DNA of 64,000 nucleotides from Salinisphaera aquimarina. Its GTDB lineage: Bacteria; Pseudomonadota; Gammaproteobacteria; Nevskiales; Salinisphaeraceae. Positions within the stretch are counted from its first letter, which is position 1. Each line of letters opens with the position of its first letter. The stretch covers positions 496,001 through 560,000 of the forward strand of contig NZ_JBHRSS010000001.1 in assembly GCF_042643355.1 (NCBI RefSeq), read 5' to 3'. Both the position numbers and the translations under genes were made by a program. The notes under the pieces are model-generated. The model made no database searches and was not told the DNA's origin. It saw only the letters and a program-made list of their open reading frames with translations. Shown here piece by piece: positions 1-8,782 of this stretch.

Positions 1-1622
1 GTGAACGTGGTGGCTGCGGGATCGTTGCCGGCTTCGGTCTGGCGGATGATATGACCGTAGGTGTTGTTGGCGCGCGGGTTGGCGGCATTGACCGCTTCTT
101 CGCCGTCGCTACCCCGGTCGCTGTTGTTGGTGAGCGTGTAGTACACGTCGCCGCTGATCGGGTCCACGGCGGACCACTCGGGGCGATCCATCGGCGTGGC
201 GCCGGCCAGATCGGCCGCGATGCGGGTGTTCACCAGCAGTTCGGCCTGGCTGGCGAAGCGGCCGGCCAGTGTCGCGCTCTTGCTGACATCCAGCGGCAGC
301 CATTTGCCGGTGCCGTCGTCGTCGAAGCGGGCGACATAGAGCGTGCCGCGGTCGAGCATGTCCGGCGCCGGGCTGGCGGCATTCCAGGCGTCTTCGGTGA
401 CGAACTTGTAGCAGTATTCGCCACGGGCATCGTCGCCCATGTAGAAGGCGATCTGCTTGCCTTCGGTGATCAGGCTCGGCTCGACGCCTTCATGCCGGAA
501 ACGGCCCATCGCGGTGCGTTTTCTGGGCGTGGACGACGGATCGCCGGGGTCGACTTCGACCACCCAGCCGAAGTTGTTGACTTCATTGCGCCAGTCGTCG
601 GTCGCGCCCGAGCCGTTGGCGGTGACGTCGAAACGGGCGAACTCGCCGTTGTCTTCGTCGGTCGCGTCATCGGAGACCGCGGCCCAGAAAAAACCGAAGC
701 CGACGTCGTCGATGCCGTAGCGCGACAGCGCGGGGCTGGTATCGGTGGTGGTGAAATAGCCCTGGATATTTTCCTCGCCGGACAGATAGGTGCCCCAGGG
801 CGTGAAGCCGCGGCCGCAGTTGTTGAGCGTGCCGCGCGTCGCGGTCCCGTCCGGGCTGTAAGGGGTGACCAGATACTCGGAGCCGGCCACCGGGCCAGAC
901 ATCGCGATATCCGTCATCGCCGTGATGCGGCGGTTGAAGCTTGACATCTGATGCGCCCAGCGCCCGTTGCCGTCGCGGGCGATCTGCACGACCGACATGC
1001 CGTGTGCCGCCATTTCGCGACGAATCTGCTCGGGGTCGTTGGGCATGCCGTCGCCGTCGACGCTGCGGCCCGCGGGCAGCAGGTTCTCGCGGGTGATGTT
1101 TTCGTGGTTGACGACCAGAATACCCTGATTGGGGCTGTCGTCGGCCTGAAACAGGTACATGCCGTCGTGGTGCATGCCGGTTTGGCCGGCCTGATCGGCC
1201 GCGGTATTGGTGGCCGGGTCGAATGCGGCGGCGCCGGCGACGATGGGCGTCCCCCAGGCCAGCAGGGTGTCCACGCTGTAGCCGTCCGGGACGACCACCT
1301 GATCGGCCAGTGAGCGGGGCACGGAGTCGAACGACAACGTCTGCGAGGAGGCCGGCGGCGTGGTGCCGGTTCCGGCGTTGTGGTCGCCATCGTCGGAGTC
1401 GTTGTTGTCGTCCGAGCAGCCGGCCAGACCTGCGCCTGCAAGAATTGTGGTGGCGGCGAGACCGAGGCCGCCGCGCAATGTGGCGCGTCGGCTCAGGCGC
1501 GATTCCAGCAGTCGCGACATGCTCGGCGAATCGCTCTGCGAGCGCACGGGTTCGTTGCTTTTGACTTCGGCTTCGTCGATCTCGATGCGAGGCAGGCGAA
1601 AGCGCGGACGGTTATGGGTCAT
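1..1622 (-). CDS. PhoX-family (DUF839) phosphatase, 3' end cut by window edge
   Basis: This is the first 540 codons of a leftward gene that runs off the left edge. The product resembles PhoX-type secreted alkaline phosphatases (DUF839), which hydrolyse phosphomonoesters in the periplasm with a metal cofactor. The N-terminus has a long twin-arginine leader, with RR at residues 45-46 (SRRATLRGG) and a hydrophobic stretch ending in LAGCSDD, so export by Tat, perhaps as a lipoprotein, is likely. Family-type stretches include VVNHEN, the GxxFTPWGTYLSGEEN region and a late WxxVDPISGDVYYTLTNN segment. The ATG at 1622 is preceded by AGGGAGA at good spacing. It lies downstream of the ferritin-like gene but is separated from it by a terminator. 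Confidence 0.85.
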   Translation of the reverse strand, partial: MTHNRPRFRLPRIEIDEAEVKSNEPVRSQSDSPSMSRLLESRLSRRATLRGGLGLAATTILAGAGLAGCSDDNNDSDDGDHNAGTGTTPPASSQTLSFDSVPRSLADQVVVPDGYSVDTLLAWGTPIVAGAAAFDPATNTAADQAGQTGMHHDGMYLFQADDSPNQGILVVNHENITRENLLPAGRSVDGDGMPNDPEQIRREMAAHGMSVVQIARDGNGRWAHQMSSFNRRITAMTDIAMSGPVAGSEYLVTPYSPDGTATRGTLNNCGRGFTPWGTYLSGEENIQGYFTTTDTSPALSRYGIDDVGFGFFWAAVSDDATDEDNGEFARFDVTANGSGATDDWRNEVNNFGWVVEVDPGDPSSTPRKRTAMGRFRHEGVEPSLITEGKQIAFYMGDDARGEYCYKFVTEDAWNAASPAPDMLDRGTLYVARFDDDGTGKWLPLDVSKSATLAGRFASQAELLVNTRIAADLAGATPMDRPEWSAVDPISGDVYYTLTNNSDRGSDGEEAVNAANPRANNTYGHIIRQTEAGNDPAATTF

Positions 1623-1766
1623 GAATGGTCTCCCTGGTTCGATTGGTCTATGGCCAACGTTGGCAGCGACAAACCCTAGAGACCCGCTGTTACGAGACGG
1701 TGAAAAACCGACTCATATGACGGTTTTTTATTATTCCTGTTACTTGTTGCGTGCGGTGGAGCGCTG

Positions 1767-1796
1767 TAAAAAAGCCCCGGCCGGAGCCGGGGCTTC
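1767..1796 (-). terminator. Rho-independent terminator after the ferritin-like gene
   Basis: A GCCCCGGC/GCCGGGGC stem with a short loop is followed, on the minus strand, by a run of six T. It lies about 90 bases past the stop of the ferritin-like gene and before the PhoX gene, so it should end the former's transcript. Confidence 0.8.
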
Positions 1797-1888
1797 GTCT
1801 GCTTCAGAGAAACATCAACGAACCGGGTCGAAGTGGCGCATCGGTCGCACGATGATCCATTCTCTAGCGGTCGCCGACGTGCCGCACT

Positions 1889-2929
1889 TTATGTGTCGCT
1901 GCTGGACGCCGGCGCGGCACTGCTCTGTTTGAAGTAGCCATTCGTGCCGGCCGGGAAGAAGCCGCCTTGATTGGCTTCGTCGGCGGTGAGATAGACCACG
2001 TTCAGCACATCGTCCGGGGTGCGTCCATAGGCGACGCCGTTATCGTCCAGCGGCACGATATTCGATGCCTGGCCGGTCGCGCCCATTGGCACGTCGTCTG
2101 TCGGCGCAATGCCCTGATCCTTGTCGGCCGCCCCACCGTCGTCGAAGCTGTCTCGGGCGTTGGAAATGGTCTGCACCGTATTGAACAGATCCTGATTGCC
2201 GCTACGACGCGCCTGGGAATAGAGAATGGTACGAATCAGTCCGGAGTGATAGGACTCGGCCGCGAGGAAGCCTGCGGCCACCGACAGGATGTTGGGGTCC
2301 TGAATCAGCGGTGCGGCGCCCTTGTACGCCGTGACGCCGACGTCTTCGAAGATGAATGCGGCGAGCAGGAAGTTGGTCGGGTTGGCGGTGTAGTCGAAAT
2401 CCGCGCCCAGAGCTGCCCTGAACGCCGTATCGAGCGCAATCTGCGGTTCGGCGACGGCGGCCGATCCCAATGCGCCGCGCAAGGTCTTGACGTGATCGTA
2501 TTCGTCGACCGCGATCTCGTTGGCGTATTCACGGACGATGGTGCCGAACATGGCATCGTCGGGGTCGGCGAAGTTGACCATCGCACCGCCGGATACGGTG
2601 CCCTGCATACCTGTGCCGGTGGTCATCTCGCGCGGGATACCCGAACCAGTGGCCGCGTACAGATAGAACTCGGCTTCGAGATACTCGAGATTCAACGCGA
2701 AATTGAGAATGTCGATGTCAGTGAACGGATTGGTGTCGCCATCCTGTGCCATCGCGGCATTGTCGTAATCGCTGTTGCACGCCGCCAGCAGCGTGCTGCC
2801 GATCAGACCGGCGGAAAACATGCCGGTATTGGTCAGAAAGCGGCGACGCGCGTTGTTGATCTTGCCGGGGGTCAGAATGCGGCTCGCTGCCTGCCCAATC
2901 AGATCATCGTCTTTCACTTCGTCGGTCAT
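1889..2929 (-). CDS. Ferritin-like domain protein with twin-arginine leader
   Basis: A 346-residue protein of the Ferritin_2 / desiccation-related (PCC13-62-like) type. Residues 28-32 are RRRFL, followed by a hydrophobic stretch ending LLAACNSD at Cys51, so it is probably exported by Tat and may be lipid-anchored. Helix motifs typical of the ferritin-like fold are visible: EYLEAEFYLYA, VDEYDHVKTLRGALG, FIFEDVGVTAYKG and AAESYHSGLIRT, which carry the usual Glu/His residues. Its substrate or metal is not known. The ATG at 2929 has AGAGGGA just upstream; an in-frame start at 3091 would add an improbable arginine-rich extension in front of the leader. Confidence 0.8.
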   Translation of the reverse strand: MTDEVKDDDLIGQAASRILTPGKINNARRRFLTNTGMFSAGLIGSTLLAACNSDYDNAAMAQDGDTNPFTDIDILNFALNLEYLEAEFYLYAATGSGIPREMTTGTGMQGTVSGGAMVNFADPDDAMFGTIVREYANEIAVDEYDHVKTLRGALGSAAVAEPQIALDTAFRAALGADFDYTANPTNFLLAAFIFEDVGVTAYKGAAPLIQDPNILSVAAGFLAAESYHSGLIRTILYSQARRSGNQDLFNTVQTISNARDSFDDGGAADKDQGIAPTDDVPMGATGQASNIVPLDDNGVAYGRTPDDVLNVVYLTADEANQGGFFPAGTNGYFKQSSAAPASSSDT

Positions 2930-3465
2930 AGCGGGATCCCTCTGCTTGTTAATGTGCGTTACATTTTTATTTCGCAACGAATTACGGGTTACGGACAGCC
3001 ATCTCCAGGGCCTGGCGCGTGAGCAGACCACCACAAAGTGGCGAGCACGTCGCAGGGGCGTATCAAGGATGTTGCGCTGCGGTAACCCCAAATACCGTCG
3101 AAGCCTGACGCTAGCACAGCTGGATCTTTTTATGTTTTCTATTTCAGTGTTTTAGCCGCACGGTGCGTGTCGATACTCTTGTAATCGAGGAATCCGATAT
3201 TGGGATAAAAATCCCAAGATACTGAAAGAGCATAATTTTTAACCATGTCTTTGCATAAGAAATAATTATAAAAATATGTTGATCGTAAAGAAATAAAAAT
3301 GCTTAAACTGGTTGTCCGGTAACCATTTCCAACACAAGTCGGCTGTTCGGGAGTGATCGGCGTTCCGGCTGTTGCTGCCGTCGAACGAGCCCTGGCCATG
3401 TTGCCCGCTACAACGCTTTAATAGACAATGGCCGGCCTTTGTCAAGCTGCGCCAGAGGTTTATCC
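2930..3465. other. AT-rich intergenic region between divergent ferritin-like gene and tkt
   Basis: These 536 bases hold no convincing gene. Bases 3125-3330 are strikingly AT-rich (T- and A-runs such as ttttatgttttctattt and ataaaaatatg) compared with the GC-rich genes on each side. Because the flanking genes diverge, the stretch most likely carries both promoters. I could not settle on specific -10/-35 boxes among the many AT-rich candidates. Confidence 0.6.
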
Positions 3466-5469
3466 ATGCCCGCACGCCGCGATCTCGCCAACGCCATCCG
3501 AATTCTGGCCATGGACGCTGTCCAACAAGCCACTTGCGGCCATCCGGGCATGCCCATGGGCATGGCGGATATAGCTGAAGTCCTGTTCAACGATCATCTG
3601 AAGATGAATCCGGGCAATCCGGACTGGGCCGACCGCGACCGTTTCCTGTTGTCCAACGGGCATGGGTCGATGCTGCAGTACGCGGCCCTGCATCTGGCCG
3701 GCTACGATCTGTCGATCGATGATCTGCGTGATTTTCGCCAACTCCATTCGAAGACCCCGGGTCATCCGGAGAACTTCATGACGCCGGGGGTCGAGACGAC
3801 TACCGGGCCGCTGGGTCAGGGGCTGGCCAACGCGGTAGGCATGGCGCTGGCCGAGGCGGCGCTCGGCGCCCGCTTCAATCACGACGACGCCCGAATCGTC
3901 GATCACCGCACCTGGTGTTTCGTGGGCGACGGCTGCCTGATGGAAGGCATTTCCCACGAAGCCTGCTCGCTGGCGGGCACGCTGGGCCTGGGCAAGCTGG
4001 TCGTGTTCTACGACGACAACGGCATCTCGATCGACGGCGAGACCGAGGGCTGGTTCACCGACGATAGCGCGTCGCGCTTCGAAGCCTATGGTTGGCAGGT
4101 GATACGCAACGTCGATGGCCACGATGCCGAAGAGATCAAGACGGCGATCGATACCGCCAAGAAGGAAACCCGCAAACCCACGCTGATCTGCTGCAAGACG
4201 GTGATCGGCTGGGGCTCGCCCAATATGCAGGGCACGGCGGGAGCGCACGGTGCGGCGTTGGGCGACGATGAAATCGCGGCGGCACGCGCCGAGATCGGCT
4301 GGAAAGACACGACGCGTTTCGCCGTGCCCGACGATATCTACGCCGGCTGGAACAAGCGCGAGGCGGGTGCGGCCGCGGAGAAGGCCTGGCAGGGTGCGTT
4401 TGCCGACTACGAACAAAAACATCCGCAGGACGCCGCCGAATTCAAGCGTCGCCTTGCCGGTGAGATGCCGCAGAACTGGTCGGCCCTGTGTCGTCAGTTC
4501 ATCGAAAAGACCCAGTCCGATGGCAAGCGCACCGCCACGCGCAAGGCATCGAAAGCAGCGATCGGCGCCTATGCGGCGGCGCTGCCCGAGTTGCTGGGCG
4601 GTTCGGCCGATCTGTCCGGTTCCAACGGAACCGATTTCGACGGTCATCGTGCGATCACCGCGCTCGACTACAGCGGCAACTATGTCTATTACGGCGTGCG
4701 TGAATTCGGCATGACCGCCATCACCAACGGCCTGAGTCTGCACGGCGGCTTCACGCCGTTCGGTGCCACCTTCCTGACCTTCTCGGACTATGCCCGCAAT
4801 GCGGTCCGCATGGCCGCGCTCATGCGTTCGCGCAATATTCTGGTCTATACCCACGACTCCATCGGCCTGGGTGAAGACGGCCCGACCCATCAGGCGGTCG
4901 AGCATGTCGCGAGCCTGCGGCTGATTCCCAACCTGCATGTCTGGCGCCCCGGCGACGATGTGGAAACGGCGGTGGCCTGGCAGGCGGCGATCGAGCGCGC
5001 GAACGGGCCCACGGCACTGGTGCTGTCGCGCCAGGATATGGACCATCAGACGCGTGACGCCGACCAGATCGCGGCGATCGCCCAGGGTGGCTATGTGCTG
5101 CGCGAGCCCGAAGGCGAGGCACAAGCGCTGGTCATCGGCACCGGCTCGGAGCTGGAGCTGGCCGTGGCCGCGGCCGAACGGCTGAACGCCGAGGGCATCG
5201 GTGTGCGGGTCGTGTCCATGCCTTGCCTGGAGGTCTTCAACGCCCAGAGTGCGGCGTATCGCGAATCGGTGTTGCCGGCCGGCATTACCGCGCGTGTCGC
5301 GGTCGAGGCCGGCGTCTCGGACAGCTGGTATCGATTTGTCGGTGCGGCCGGTCAGGTGATCGGTGTCGACGATTTCGGCATGTCGGCTCCGGCCGAACAG
5401 GTTTACGAGGCGTTCGGTGTCACCGCAAACGCGGTGGTCGAGGCGCTCAAGTCGCAGGTGCGGGGCTAG
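3466..5469 (+). CDS. tkt: Transketolase
   Basis: A 667-residue transketolase, the usual family length. It moves two-carbon ketol units between sugar phosphates in the pentose phosphate pathway, using thiamine diphosphate and Mg2+. Visible signatures are CGHPGMPMG near the N-terminus, TGPLGQGLANAVGMA, the ThDP-binding GDGCLMEGISHEA...N motif and the pyrimidine-domain HDSIGLGEDGPTHQ. The ATG at 3466 has AGAGG seven bases upstream; an earlier in-frame start at 3439 lacks a ribosome site. It is the first gene of tkt-gap-pgk, with a 44-bp gap to gap. Confidence 0.97.
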   Translation: MPARRDLANAIRILAMDAVQQATCGHPGMPMGMADIAEVLFNDHLKMNPGNPDWADRDRFLLSNGHGSMLQYAALHLAGYDLSIDDLRDFRQLHSKTPGHPENFMTPGVETTTGPLGQGLANAVGMALAEAALGARFNHDDARIVDHRTWCFVGDGCLMEGISHEACSLAGTLGLGKLVVFYDDNGISIDGETEGWFTDDSASRFEAYGWQVIRNVDGHDAEEIKTAIDTAKKETRKPTLICCKTVIGWGSPNMQGTAGAHGAALGDDEIAAARAEIGWKDTTRFAVPDDIYAGWNKREAGAAAEKAWQGAFADYEQKHPQDAAEFKRRLAGEMPQNWSALCRQFIEKTQSDGKRTATRKASKAAIGAYAAALPELLGGSADLSGSNGTDFDGHRAITALDYSGNYVYYGVREFGMTAITNGLSLHGGFTPFGATFLTFSDYARNAVRMAALMRSRNILVYTHDSIGLGEDGPTHQAVEHVASLRLIPNLHVWRPGDDVETAVAWQAAIERANGPTALVLSRQDMDHQTRDADQIAAIAQGGYVLREPEGEAQALVIGTGSELELAVAAAERLNAEGIGVRVVSMPCLEVFNAQSAAYRESVLPAGITARVAVEAGVSDSWYRFVGAAGQVIGVDDFGMSAPAEQVYEAFGVTANAVVEALKSQVRG

Positions 5470-5513
5470 TTCAGTCGCCCGGCACGGGTTTATCAGTCAA
5501 CGAAGAGGTAGTT

Positions 5514-6518
5514 ATGGCAGTCAAAGTCGGTATCAATGGTTATGGTCGTATCGGTCGCAACGTGCTGCGCGCACTCTATGAGGCCGGTCGCACGAACGAG
5601 ATCCAGATCGTGGCGATCAACGATCTCGGCAACGCCGAGACCAACGCGCATCTGACCCAGTACGACACCGCGCACGGCCGTTTTCCGGGCGAAGTCTCGG
5701 TAGAAGGCGACAACCTCGTCGTCAACGGCGACAAGATCAAGGTGCTGGCCGAGCGCAACCCCGCCGATCTGCCCTGGGGCGATCTGGGCGTGGATATCGT
5801 GCTCGAATGTACGGGCCTGTTCGCCAGCGAGGAGAAAGCGAGCGCGCATCTGAAAGGCGGCGCCAAGAAGGTGCTGATTTCCGCGCCCGCCGGCAAGATG
5901 AAAACGATCGTCTACGGCGTCAATCACGACACGATCAACGCCGACGACAAGATCATCTCCAATGCGTCCTGCACCACCAACTGCCTGGCTCCGCTGGTCA
6001 AGCCGCTGCACGATGCCTTCGGTCTGGAATACGGGCTGATGAACACGATTCACTCGTACACCAACGATCAGGTGTTGTCGGATGTGTATCACTCGGATCT
6101 GCGTCGTGCCCGCAGTGCCACCCAGAGCATGATCCCGACCAAGACCGGGGCCGCCGCGGCCGTGGGCCTGGTGATGCCGGAGCTCGACGGCAAGCTCGAC
6201 GGCTTTGCCGTGCGCGTGCCGACCATCAACGTGTCGATGGTCGATCTGACCGCGCAGGTCTCCAAGGACACCACGGTGGAAGAGGTCAACGCCGTGCTCA
6301 AGAAGGCCGCCGATGGCCCGCTCAAGGGCGTGCTCGCCTACAGCGAAGCGCCGTTGGTGTCGCAGGACTTCAACCACGATCCGGTCTCCTCGACCGTCGA
6401 CGCGGAACTGACCAAGGTTATCGGCGGCAAGATGATCAAGGTCTGCTCCTGGTACGACAACGAATGGGGTTTCTCCAACCGCATGCTCGATACCGCGCTG
6501 GTGCTCGCCAAGGCCTGA
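5514..6518 (+). CDS. gap: Type I glyceraldehyde-3-phosphate dehydrogenase
   Basis: A 334-residue NAD(P)-dependent GAPDH that interconverts glyceraldehyde-3-phosphate and 1,3-bisphosphoglycerate. The Rossmann motif GINGYGRIGRN is at residues 6-16, the catalytic Cys153 lies in SNASCTTNC, and the C-terminal WYDNEWGFSNRM is intact. The ATG at 5514 follows AGAGG. It lies between tkt and pgk in a compact operon. The sequence around residues 36-60 (NDLGNAETNAHLTQYD) differs from the E. coli GapA pattern and is closer to the Gap found with cbb/tkt-gap-pgk clusters, so the coenzyme preference is left open. Confidence 0.96.
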   Translation: MAVKVGINGYGRIGRNVLRALYEAGRTNEIQIVAINDLGNAETNAHLTQYDTAHGRFPGEVSVEGDNLVVNGDKIKVLAERNPADLPWGDLGVDIVLECTGLFASEEKASAHLKGGAKKVLISAPAGKMKTIVYGVNHDTINADDKIISNASCTTNCLAPLVKPLHDAFGLEYGLMNTIHSYTNDQVLSDVYHSDLRRARSATQSMIPTKTGAAAAVGLVMPELDGKLDGFAVRVPTINVSMVDLTAQVSKDTTVEEVNAVLKKAADGPLKGVLAYSEAPLVSQDFNHDPVSSTVDAELTKVIGGKMIKVCSWYDNEWGFSNRMLDTALVLAKA

Positions 6519-6561
6519 TCGTCGAGTCCGTAAAGCAACAACAAGACCGAGGAATGCGACC

Positions 6562-7743
6562 ATGACCGCCATGCTGAAAATGGAAGACGTCGATCTGGCC
6601 GGCAAGCGCGTGCTGATCCGTCAGGATCTGAACGTGCCGTTTGCCAACGGCGAGGTCAGTTCCGCGGGGCGTATCAAGGCGTCGGTGCCGACCATCAAGG
6701 CGGCGCTGGAAGCGGGTGCCCGGGTGATGGTCATGTCGCATCTCGGTCGGCCTAAGGAAGGCGAGCCGGACAGCGAGCACAGTCTCGCCCCGGTCGCCCG
6801 CTATCTGTCGGAGTTGCTGCGCATGGATGTGCCGCTCGTGACCGACTGGCTCGACGGCGTCGAGGTCGGCGAGGGCGAAATCGTCATGTGCGAGAACGTG
6901 CGCTTCAACGTCGGCGAGAAAGCCAATGACGAGGCGCTGGCGAAGAAGATGGCGGCCCTGTGCGACGTGTTCGTGATGGACGCCTTCGGAACCGCTCATC
7001 GCGCCCAGGCCTCGACCGAGGGCGTGGCACGGTTCGCGCCTGTCGCCTGCGCCGGACCGTTGCTGGCCGCCGAGGTCGAGGCGTTGACCGCCGCGCTCGG
7101 CGACCCGGCGCGCCCGCTGGTCGTGATCGTCGGGGGTTCCAAGGTATCGTCCAAGCTGGAGCTACTTGAGAGTCTGGCGAACGTTGCTGATCAGCTGATC
7201 GTGGGCGGCGGCATCGCCAACACCTTTCTCGCGGCCGCCGGCCATAACGTCGGGGCGTCGCTCTACGAACCCGATCTGCTGGGCGCTGCGCGCCTGATCG
7301 ATCGTGAAATTCGTAATCGGGGCGGCGAGATTCCGTTGCCCACCGATGTCATCGCGGCGACCGAAGTCTCGCCCGAGGCGCATCCGGAAGTACGGCCGGT
7401 CTCCGAAGTCGAGAGCGACGAGATGATTCTCGACGTGGGACCGGACAGTCGCGATCGTATCGCCCGAATTCTGCAGGACGCCGGTACCATCGTCTGGAAC
7501 GGCCCGCTGGGTGTGTTCGAGATCGATCAGTTCGGCGGTGGCACGCATGTGCTGGCCCGTGCGATCGCCCGCAGCGAGGCGTTTTCGATCGCCGGTGGCG
7601 GCGATACTCTGGCGGCCATCGAAAAATATCGCATCGAAGACGATGTATCCTACATTTCTACCGGCGGCGGTGCCTTTCTGGAATTCCTGGAAGGCAAGAC
7701 GTTGCCGGCCATTGCCGTTCTCGAGGAACGCGCGAAGGGCTGA
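6562..7743 (+). CDS. pgk: Phosphoglycerate kinase
   Basis: A 393-residue phosphoglycerate kinase, normal length. It transfers phosphate between 1,3-bisphosphoglycerate and ADP. Typical motifs are VLIRQDLNVPF, SHLGRPKEGEPD, CENVRFNVGEKAN, the hinge VVIVGGSKVSSKLELLESL and the C-terminal STGGGAFLEFLEGK nucleotide site. It starts 43 bp after gap and ends tkt-gap-pgk. The pyk and fba genes that often follow in proteobacteria are absent; a MoxR ATPase gene follows instead after 50 bp, possibly on the same transcript. Confidence 0.97.
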   Translation: MTAMLKMEDVDLAGKRVLIRQDLNVPFANGEVSSAGRIKASVPTIKAALEAGARVMVMSHLGRPKEGEPDSEHSLAPVARYLSELLRMDVPLVTDWLDGVEVGEGEIVMCENVRFNVGEKANDEALAKKMAALCDVFVMDAFGTAHRAQASTEGVARFAPVACAGPLLAAEVEALTAALGDPARPLVVIVGGSKVSSKLELLESLANVADQLIVGGGIANTFLAAAGHNVGASLYEPDLLGAARLIDREIRNRGGEIPLPTDVIAATEVSPEAHPEVRPVSEVESDEMILDVGPDSRDRIARILQDAGTIVWNGPLGVFEIDQFGGGTHVLARAIARSEAFSIAGGGDTLAAIEKYRIEDDVSYISTGGGAFLEFLEGKTLPAIAVLEERAKG

Positions 7744-7793
7744 TCCGCCCCGCGCGCGCACCGCGGCCCGATTTTCACTGCAACGATAAGCCT

Positions 7794-8636
7794 ATGACCA
7801 TCCAATTCGCCGGCAGCGAACGCTATGTCGCCACCGATGATCTCAAGCTTGCGGTCAATGCCGCGGCCACTTTGCAGCGTCCGCTGCTGATCAAGGGCGA
7901 GCCGGGCACCGGCAAGACCATGCTGGCCGAGGAAGTTGCCGCCGCGCTTAACAAACCGTTCTACCAGTGGCATATCAAGTCCACGACCAAGGCCCAGCAG
8001 GGTCTGTACGAATACGACGCCGTGTCGCGTCTGCGCGATTCGCAGCTCGGTGAGCAGAAGGTCCACGACATCGGCAACTACATCGTGCCCGGGCCGCTGT
8101 GGGAGTGCTTCACCGCGGATCAGCAGCCGGTGCTGCTGATCGACGAGATCGACAAGGCCGATATCGAGTTCCCCAACGATCTGCTGCGTGAAATCGATCG
8201 TATGGCGTTCGACGTCTACGAAACCCGCCAGACCATCGAGGCGCGTTTCCGGCCGATCATCATCATCACGTCCAACAACGAGAAGGAACTGCCGGACGCC
8301 TTCCTGCGCCGCTGCTTCTTCCACTTCATCTCGTTTCCGGACAAGGACACGATGCGCGAGATCGTCGACGTGCATTTTCCGGACATCAAGAAGAACCTGC
8401 TGTCCGACGCCATGGATCTGTTCTTCGACGTGCGCGACGTGCCCGGTATCAAGAAGAAGCCGTCGACCTCGGAGCTGCTGGACTGGCTCAAGCTGCTGCT
8501 GGCCGAGGACATCCCGGCCGAGGCGCTGCATTCCAAGAACGCTCGCGATGCACTGCCGCCGCTGCACGGCGCGCTCCTCAAGAATGAGCAGGACGTGCAT
8601 CTGTTCGAGCGTCTGGCATTCATGACGCGACGCTGA
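7794..8636 (+). CDS. MoxR-family AAA+ ATPase
   Basis: A 280-residue AAA+ ATPase of the MoxR group. Walker A is GEPGTGKT at residues 35-42, Walker B is LLIDEIDKAD around 111-120, and TSNNEKELPDAFLRRC holds the sensor 1 and arginine-finger region. MoxR ATPases commonly act as chaperones that insert metal or mature a partner containing a von Willebrand A domain. The next gene encodes exactly such a partner, so the two very likely work together. Substrate unknown. Confidence 0.92.
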   Translation: MTIQFAGSERYVATDDLKLAVNAAATLQRPLLIKGEPGTGKTMLAEEVAAALNKPFYQWHIKSTTKAQQGLYEYDAVSRLRDSQLGEQKVHDIGNYIVPGPLWECFTADQQPVLLIDEIDKADIEFPNDLLREIDRMAFDVYETRQTIEARFRPIIIITSNNEKELPDAFLRRCFFHFISFPDKDTMREIVDVHFPDIKKNLLSDAMDLFFDVRDVPGIKKKPSTSELLDWLKLLLAEDIPAEALHSKNARDALPPLHGALLKNEQDVHLFERLAFMTRR

Positions 8637-8658
8637 TGTGGTATCCGGCTAACTCCCG

Positions 8659-8747
8659 CGTAGGTCGGATTAGCCGTAGGCGTAATCCGACATCCTGCCG
8701 CGAACCCGTTTGTCGGCTTAGGGCCTTGCGGCCTAAGCCGACCTACG
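8659..8747. repeat. Intergenic hairpin-rich repeat (REP-like)
   Basis: The 146-bp gap between the MoxR and VWA genes holds nested inverted repeats. CGTAGGTCGG (8659-8668) pairs with CCGACCTACG (8738-8747). Inside, GTCGGATTA/TAATCCGAC (8664-8672/8683-8691) and GTCGGCTTAGG/CCTAAGCCGAC (8712-8722/8732-8742) form two hairpins. The taggtcggattagcc...gtaatccga style of unit is known as a dispersed intergenic repeat in several proteobacteria. It could reduce or tune read-through from the ATPase gene to the VWA gene. Confidence 0.7.
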
Positions 8748-8782
8748 TGTGTGGTTTCCAATCGTAGCGCCGCGAATACGCC

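Noticed and set aside
1703..1728. AAAAACCG...CGGTTTTT inverted repeat near the PhoX gene as a Pho box or terminator
   Set aside because: Only one half-site resembles the Pho consensus and the second fails at the required spacing; the stem is weak and has no proper loop for a terminator.
3139..3399. A possible 86-residue leftward gene in the AT-rich region before tkt
   Set aside because: No ribosome site, no similarity that I recognise, and it lies where both divergent promoters should be.
3460..5124. A 554-codon open frame on the minus strand of tkt
   Set aside because: It is antisense to a certain transketolase gene, has no ribosome site and no recognisable protein features; long antisense frames are normal in GC-rich coding DNA.
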